From Streptomyces sp. 135 (lineage in GTDB: Bacteria; Actinomycetota; Actinomycetes; Streptomycetales; Streptomycetaceae), in the NCBI RefSeq assembly GCF_020026305.1, contig NZ_CP075691.1:4836001-4900000 (forward strand): 64,000 nucleotides of DNA, in the 5' to 3' direction. This document shows, one piece after another, positions 58,957 through 64,000 of the stretch. The notes beneath the pieces are model-generated. The model did not search any database, was not told the origin of the DNA, and saw nothing but the letters and a program-made list of their open reading frames with translations. The position numbers and the translations under genes were made by a program. The number at the start of each line of letters is the position of its first letter. The stretch's first letter is position 1.

Positions 58957-59598
58957 ATGGCCCGCTACACAGCACCGCAGACCATCGCGCGCGGCGGATT
59001 CAGCATCAAGGTGCCGGAGACGTGGTGGGAGTTCGACGTACGCCCCGAGTCGCGCGACTCCGCGATCCGCCAGATGATCAACGACCGGGTGCGTGCGCGC
59101 CCCGAGCTGGCCCCGTACCGCGAGACCTTCGAGGCGTTCCTGCGCAAGGCCTCGAAGGACGCCTGGCAGTCCGGCGCGCTGTACTGCGGCTGCATGGCGG
59201 AGACCTTCGGCGGCGATACGCCGGTCACCGGCTCGGTCACGGTCTCCTTGGTCGGCGCGCGCACGCCCAGCGGCGACATCCTGCCCACCGACCCGGAACG
59301 CATCGTCGCCCAGCTCGGCGTACGCGAGGCCAAGCGGGAGGGCGACGCGTGGCGGAAGGTCACGACGGTCGACATCCCGGGCGTCGGCCTCGCGGCACGG
59401 ACGTACGGCATCGAGGACATCTCCGTACAGGGTGACGACCGCACGATCCGCGTCGTCCTGATGCAGACGTTCATCCCGGTGCCGGGCCAGGAGGGCAAGG
59501 TCGCGCTGGTCTCGGGCAGCAGCCAGATCCTGGAACTGGCGGATTCCTTCTTCGACATCTTCGACGCGGTGACTTCTACGTTCCGCTTCGCGGAGTAG
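58957..59598 (+). CDS. Hypothetical protein, P-x-x-W / FDxVxxT family (member 3)
   Basis: 213-residue soluble protein. The start GGFSIKVPETWWEFDV and the end SFFDIFDAVTSTFRF match the layout of the 51353 and 53791 proteins. A Cys pair (YCGCMAE) occurs in the middle. It is read in the same direction as the Rhs gene, 141 bp before it, with a five-copy octamer repeat between. Function unknown; by position a partner of the Rhs protein. Confidence 0.68.
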   Translation: MARYTAPQTIARGGFSIKVPETWWEFDVRPESRDSAIRQMINDRVRARPELAPYRETFEAFLRKASKDAWQSGALYCGCMAETFGGDTPVTGSVTVSLVGARTPSGDILPTDPERIVAQLGVREAKREGDAWRKVTTVDIPGVGLAARTYGIEDISVQGDDRTIRVVLMQTFIPVPGQEGKVALVSGSSQILELADSFFDIFDAVTSTFRFAE

Positions 59599-59630
59599 CG
59601 GAGTAGCGGAGTAGCGGAGTAGCGGAGTAG
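59591..59630. repeat. Five tandem copies of CGGAGTAG
   Basis: Perfect octamer repeat, 40 bp, beginning at the last codons of the 58957 gene, whose TAG stop is in the first copy. Copies further on are non-coding. Likely slippage product. Confidence 0.85.
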
Positions 59631-59739
59631 GGCCGGCCGCCCCAAGGCGCCTCCCGCCACCGACACCTCGGCTAGTAAATTCGTACCTCTGTACGGTGGC
59701 TGCTGTAGCTGTAGCTGCAGGTATGACGGGGGATGACGC

Positions 59740-62700
59740 ATGGGGGGCCACCGGCCTAGGGACTGGCACGTCCTGGATCTGGAGAAGGACCCGACGCCGG
59801 GAGATCCCGACCGGGTGCGCAAGCTGGCCAAGGACTTGCATGACTTCTCCGACGATGTCGGCAAGGTGCTCCGGGACATCAAGGGGATGGCGGGCGAGGA
59901 CGCGATCCTGCGGTGGGCGGGGAAGACCGCGGACGCTTTCACGGAGAAGTTCGAGAAGGCGCCGGAGAAGCTGAAGAAGCTCAAGAAGTCCTACGGGATG
60001 GCGGGCGACGCGCTGGCCGCGTACTGGCCGGAGTTGGAGCGCGCCCAGGCCTTGGCCGACAAGGCGCTGGTCAAGGGCCGCGAGGCCCAGGCGGACCTGA
60101 GCAGCGCCAAGTCCCGTCTCTCCTCGGCCGAGTCGTGGGTGGAGAAGGCCGGCAAGGAAGCCGACAAGTACAAGGACAAGGGTGGTTCCCAGGGCAAGGA
60201 CGTGCCCAAGCCGGACGAGGACAAGGTCCGCGCCGCCACCCGTAACGCCGCCTCCGCGGAGAAGGCCCAGAAGTCCGCGCAGGGTGACGTCGACGCCGCC
60301 AAGAGCGCGCTGGAGGCGGCCAAGAAGATGGCCGCCGATGCCCGCAAGATGCGCGAGGAGGCCGCGGGCACCGCCAAGCGGAAGATCGACGAGGCCTCGG
60401 ATGCGGGTATCAGGAACCGCAAGTGGTGGGAGGAGATCGGCGACTGGGTCTCCGACAACTGGGACACCATTGTCGAGATCTGCAAGGTCGTCGTCGCCGT
60501 CGTCGGCATCATCGCGATGATCGTCGGCGGCCCGATTCTCGCCGCCATCGTCATCGTCGCCGGGGCCATCGTCCTCGCGGACACCTTGAGCAAATACGCG
60601 AAAGGTCAAGCCACGCTCATGGACGTGGCGTTCTCCGCCCTCGACTGCATACCCGGCGCCAAGGGCATCACCACCGCGGCCAAACTCGCCAAGGGAGCCA
60701 AGGGCGGCCTCAAGGCCATGGCCAAGGGGTTGGGCAAGGGCGGGCTGCGCAGGGGTGCCGACGACGCGGCGGGTGCGGGCAAGAAGGCCGCCTCGCGGTG
60801 CAAGAACGGTGACCCGATCGACATGGTCTCCGGCGAGATGCTCATGGAGGAGACCGACGTCGACCTCCCGGGGCTGATGCCGCTGGTCCTTCGGCGTACC
60901 CACCTGTCGACATACGGATGGGGCCGGTGGTTCGGGCCGTCGTGGGCCTCGACGCTCGACGAGCGGCTCGAACTGGACGCCGAGGGAGTGGTGTTCGCCG
61001 CCGAGGACGGCATGATTCTCCTGTATCCGGTGCCCCGGCCCGGTGCCTCGGTCATGCCCCTCGAAGGTCCGCGCTGGCCGCTGGACTGGGACGGCTCGCC
61101 GGGCGCCCCCATCCGCATCTCCGACCCGCAGGCAGGCACGGTCCGGCACTTCGCGTCTCTGGGCGCGCCCGGCCCGGACGACACCGCGTTCGTGATGCCT
61201 TTGGCTGCGATCTCGGACTCCACCGGCAGGCGCGTCGAATTCGACCGCGACGCGATCGGGACGCCGACGGCCGTACGGGACTCCGCCGGGCGGCACCTGC
61301 GTGTCGACACGGACGGAGGCCGCGTCACCCGGCTCCGCCTGGACGATGCGGAGGCGGGGCCCGAGGGCGTCACCCTGCTGTCCTACGGCTACAGCGACGA
61401 CGGCCGGGGCAACCTCACCGAGGTCCGCGACTCCGGTGGTGCGCTGAAACTCACGTACGACGGCCGCAACCGCATCACGTCCTGGACCGACCGCAACGGC
61501 GGCTGGTACCGCTTCACGTACGACGACCTCGACCGCTGTGTCCGGGGCGAGGGTACCGACGGCCGGCTCTCCTGCACCGTCGCGTACGACACCGAGAACC
61601 GCGAGACGCGCTACACGGACTCCCTCGGCCGCACCACCACCTACCGGCACAACGAGCTGCGCCAGCTCATGTCCGAGACGAACCCGCTCGGGCAGACCAC
61701 GTACTTGGAATGGGACCGCTACGACCGGTTGCTCTCGCGCACCGACCCGCTCGGCCGGACGACCCGCTACCGCTACGACGAGCACGGCTTTCCGACGCAT
61801 GTCCTGCGGCCGGACGGCGGGCAGAGCGTCGCCGAACTCGACGAGCGCGGCAGGCCCGTGACGGTGACCGAGCCGGACGGTGCTGTGTGGCGCATGGAGT
61901 ACGACTCCGCGGGCCGTCTCACGGCGGAGACCGACCCGACCGGCACCCGCCTCTCCTTCGGGTACGACGAGGCCGGTGGGATATCCACGATCACCGATGC
62001 CACGGGGCGGGCGACCCGGGTGGAGACTGACGCGGCGGGGCTCCCCGTCGCGACGACCGATGCCGAGGGCGCGACGACGCGCTACGAACGGGACGCCTTC
62101 GGTAGGCTCGTCGCGCAGACCGGCCCAGACGGCTCCCGCACCGCCTACACCTGGACGCCGGAAGGCAGGCTCGCCCTGCGCACCCTGCCCGACGGCAGTA
62201 CGGAGCGGCGGGCCTACGACGGTGAGGGCAACCTCGTCGAATACGTGGACTCCCTCGGCCGCGTGACGCGTTTCGAGTACGGCGCGTTCGACCTGCTGGA
62301 GAAGCGGACCGAGCCGGACGGGTCATGCCTGCGCTTCACCTACGACGGTGAACTCAGGGTGACCTCGGTGACCAACCAGCTCGGCGCCACCTGGAGCTAC
62401 ACCTACGACGACGCCGGCCGGTTGATCCAGGAGCGGGACTTCGAGGGTCGTACGCGCAGCTACCGCCACGACGCGGCCGGACAGCTGATCGGGCAGACGA
62501 ACGGCGCCGGAGAGACCACCGAGTACGTGCGTGACCTGCTCGGCAAAGTCCTGGAACAGCGGACGCCCGAGGGGGTCACGAGCTACGAGTACGACCCGGT
62601 GGGCAACCTCCGCGTGGTGCGCAGCGAGCATGCGGAGGTCGCCTACGAACGCGACGCACTCGGCCGGATTCTGGCCGAGACCTGCAACGGCGCGACCGTG

Positions 62701-64000
62701 CGCTCCGCCTACGACGAGCTGGGCAGGCGCACGCGCCGGGTGACGCCGTCGAACGCCGAGAGCCTCTGGGAGTACGACGGCCGTGACCGGCCCGTACTGC
62801 TCCGGACGGCGGGCCGTGCGGTCAGCTTCGGCTACGACGACGCCGGCCGCGAGATCGAGCGCCGCGCGGGAGCGATGGTGCTCACCCAGGGCTGGGACCC
62901 GGACAGCAGGCTCAGTTCGCAGGCGGTGACTGCCGACGCCTCGCCGACCAGGCCCGAACGGCGCAGGGTGCAGGAGCGGACGTACCGCTACCGGTCGGAC
63001 GGCACGATCCACACGATCGACGACCTGGTCAACGGCCGCCGCACCATCGACGTCGACCCCACCGGACGGGTCACCGCTGTGCGGGCGGACACCTGGTCGG
63101 AGCGGTACGCCTACGACGCGGCCGGGAATGTGGCGTCGGCGGAGCGGCAGGGGGCCGCGGCGGCCGCGGCCTCCGGAGGCGTGAGTGGCGGTTCGGGCAG
63201 GCCCGGGGGCGTGCGCTACGTCTTCGACGCCCAGGGCCGCGTGGTGCGGCGGCGCAGAAAGCGGCTCTCCCGGAAGGCCGACGTCTGGCACTACACGTGG
63301 GACAGCCAGGACCGCCTGGTCGGCGTGGTCACGCCGGACGGGACGAAGTGGGCGTATTTGTACGACCCGTTCGGGCGCCGCATCGCGAAGCGGCGCTTCG
63401 CGGCGGACGGTGAAACCGTCGTGGAGGAGGTGTGGTTCGTCTGGGACGGCTTCGTGCTCGCGGAGCAGGTCAGACGGTCCGGCGACGAGCCGCTCAGGTG
63501 TACGACGTGGGACTGGGAGAGGGACCGCTTCAGTCCGGTCACGCAGGTGGAGCGCGTCGCCGGGTTCCGGGCCCACCAGGACGCGGAGCAGGAGTGGATC
63601 GACGAGGAGTTCTACTCGATCGTCACCGACGTGGTCGGCACGCCGACGGAGCTGTGCGACGCGGAGGGCGAGCTGGCATGGTGCTCCCGGACCACGGTCT
63701 GGGGCGCGCCGGTGGACGAGGAGGCGTCCGGTGACCGCGCGTGCTGCCCTCTCCGGTTCCCCGGCCAGTACCACGATCCCGAGTCGGGGCTGCACTACAA
63801 CTATCAGCGCCACTACGACCCGGAGACGGGCCAGTACGTCTCCCTGGACCCCCTCGATCTCGCGCCGGGCCCGAACCCCCGCGCCTACGCGGCGAACCCC
63901 TTCACCGGGGTCGACCCGCTCGGCCTGGCGCCGGACTGCGAGCGCGCCTTGCAGGCCGCACGCGACCGCGCCGATCTCGAACAGGGCCGGCCGGGCGCCA
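59740..64000 (+). CDS. Rhs/YD-repeat polymorphic toxin with type VII-type trunk, C-terminus beyond window
   Basis: At least 1420 residues. The start at the ATG 59740 has GGGGG upstream. Residues 1-40 carry WHVLDLEKDPTPGDPDRV, the shared trunk motif; a helical WXG-like and coiled region follows to about 240; a hydrophobic segment (AVVGIIAMIVGGPILAAIVI, about 242-280); then GQATLMDVAFSALD. From about residue 356 comes the DUF6531 region (NGDPIDMVSGEML), and YD repeats fill about 550-1330. The Rhs core closes with GLHYNYQRHYDPETGQYVSLDPL and, at about 1391, DPLGLAP. The toxin tip starts there and is cut by the window end. Confidence 0.88.
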   Translation, partial: MGGHRPRDWHVLDLEKDPTPGDPDRVRKLAKDLHDFSDDVGKVLRDIKGMAGEDAILRWAGKTADAFTEKFEKAPEKLKKLKKSYGMAGDALAAYWPELERAQALADKALVKGREAQADLSSAKSRLSSAESWVEKAGKEADKYKDKGGSQGKDVPKPDEDKVRAATRNAASAEKAQKSAQGDVDAAKSALEAAKKMAADARKMREEAAGTAKRKIDEASDAGIRNRKWWEEIGDWVSDNWDTIVEICKVVVAVVGIIAMIVGGPILAAIVIVAGAIVLADTLSKYAKGQATLMDVAFSALDCIPGAKGITTAAKLAKGAKGGLKAMAKGLGKGGLRRGADDAAGAGKKAASRCKNGDPIDMVSGEMLMEETDVDLPGLMPLVLRRTHLSTYGWGRWFGPSWASTLDERLELDAEGVVFAAEDGMILLYPVPRPGASVMPLEGPRWPLDWDGSPGAPIRISDPQAGTVRHFASLGAPGPDDTAFVMPLAAISDSTGRRVEFDRDAIGTPTAVRDSAGRHLRVDTDGGRVTRLRLDDAEAGPEGVTLLSYGYSDDGRGNLTEVRDSGGALKLTYDGRNRITSWTDRNGGWYRFTYDDLDRCVRGEGTDGRLSCTVAYDTENRETRYTDSLGRTTTYRHNELRQLMSETNPLGQTTYLEWDRYDRLLSRTDPLGRTTRYRYDEHGFPTHVLRPDGGQSVAELDERGRPVTVTEPDGAVWRMEYDSAGRLTAETDPTGTRLSFGYDEAGGISTITDATGRATRVETDAAGLPVATTDAEGATTRYERDAFGRLVAQTGPDGSRTAYTWTPEGRLALRTLPDGSTERRAYDGEGNLVEYVDSLGRVTRFEYGAFDLLEKRTEPDGSCLRFTYDGELRVTSVTNQLGATWSYTYDDAGRLIQERDFEGRTRSYRHDAAGQLIGQTNGAGETTEYVRDLLGKVLEQRTPEGVTSYEYDPVGNLRVVRSEHAEVAYERDALGRILAETCNGATVRSAYDELGRRTRRVTPSNAESLWEYDGRDRPVLLRTAGRAVSFGYDDAGREIERRAGAMVLTQGWDPDSRLSSQAVTADASPTRPERRRVQERTYRYRSDGTIHTIDDLVNGRRTIDVDPTGRVTAVRADTWSERYAYDAAGNVASAERQGAAAAAASGGVSGGSGRPGGVRYVFDAQGRVVRRRRKRLSRKADVWHYTWDSQDRLVGVVTPDGTKWAYLYDPFGRRIAKRRFAADGETVVEEVWFVWDGFVLAEQVRRSGDEPLRCTTWDWERDRFSPVTQVERVAGFRAHQDAEQEWIDEEFYSIVTDVVGTPTELCDAEGELAWCSRTTVWGAPVDEEASGDRACCPLRFPGQYHDPESGLHYNYQRHYDPETGQYVSLDPLDLAPGPNPRAYAANPFTGVDPLGLAPDCERALQAARDRADLEQGRPGA

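Noticed and set aside
59591..59630. CRISPR-like array
   Set aside because: Eight-base units without spacers; simple tandem repeat.
58765..61800. 1011-codon minus-strand frame antisense to the Rhs gene
   Set aside because: No domains and crosses three opposite-strand genes; a composition artefact.
1..64000. tRNA or rRNA genes
   Set aside because: No GTTCGAATC-type T-loop with matching arms nor rRNA sequence was noticed on either strand; a covariance-model scan would be needed to exclude one.

Overview
The window reads as a stretch of a Streptomyces chromosome. G+C is very high with G/C-rich third codon positions, GTG starts are common, and many genes begin without a Shine-Dalgarno sequence directly after a TANNNT box. 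The gene order (hemL, cytochrome c biogenesis, futalosine-pathway menaquinone genes, mqnA, Ser/Thr kinase, FtsK/EccC ATPase) resembles the S. coelicolor SCO4469-SCO4508 area as I remember it. I could not run a search, so family names come from recognised motifs and memory.

Layout. 0-3.8 kb: partial SDR reductase, YnfA-type membrane protein, GNAT, a luciferase-like monooxygenase with its partner FMN reductase, a conserved hypothetical. 4.1-11.7 kb: hemL, histidine phosphatase, deacetylase-like lipoprotein, then System II cytochrome c maturation (ResA/TlpA, CcdA, ResB, ResC/CcsB). 11.8-15.9 kb: SRPBCC protein, quinone-oxidoreductase-like MDR with a divergent ArsR-type regulator, EamA transporter, a broken LysR gene, a PLDc_N-like membrane protein. 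16-21.1 kb: menaquinone genes (UbiD-like decarboxylase, MqnP, UbiX, MqnE) with an Lrp regulator. 21.1-32.6 kb: accessory genes, including a DAACS symporter behind a Cys-containing leader peptide, TetR, a secreted TAP-like peptidase, MmyB regulator/MFS pair, APH, and a WhiJ/AbaA-like trio. 32.7-41.2 kb: lipase, TPR protein, AraC/acyl-CoA ligase pair, AzlCD, XRE-cupin regulator, cold-shock protein, mqnA. 41.5-64 kb: Ser/Thr kinase, a ~1590-residue EccC-type ATPase, and a dense type VII (WXG100) accessory island ending in an Rhs protein that runs off the window.

The island is the most interesting part. Three loci encode proteins sharing one trunk: an N-terminal D-P-x-P-G-D-P motif, a helical segment, a hydrophobic hairpin and a G-x-A-[ST]-x-x-D-[VL]-A motif. 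One is a single 457-aa protein, one is split over two overlapping genes, and one is fused to an Rhs/YD-repeat toxin scaffold. Two of the loci also have a paralogous ~100-aa WXG-like protein just upstream, and all have ~200-aa proteins of a second shared family (P-x-G-W near the start, FDxVxxTxRW at the end). I infer polymorphic effectors for a type VII-like apparatus, of which only the EccC motor is in the window.

Several genes look damaged: LysR carries a 42-bp repeat insertion plus a frameshift, EamA, AzlC and a 52.1-kb membrane gene have inferred frameshifts, and ResB has a scrambled last segment. All the single-base events I infer are losses of one base, which makes sequencing or assembly error a serious alternative to real decay.
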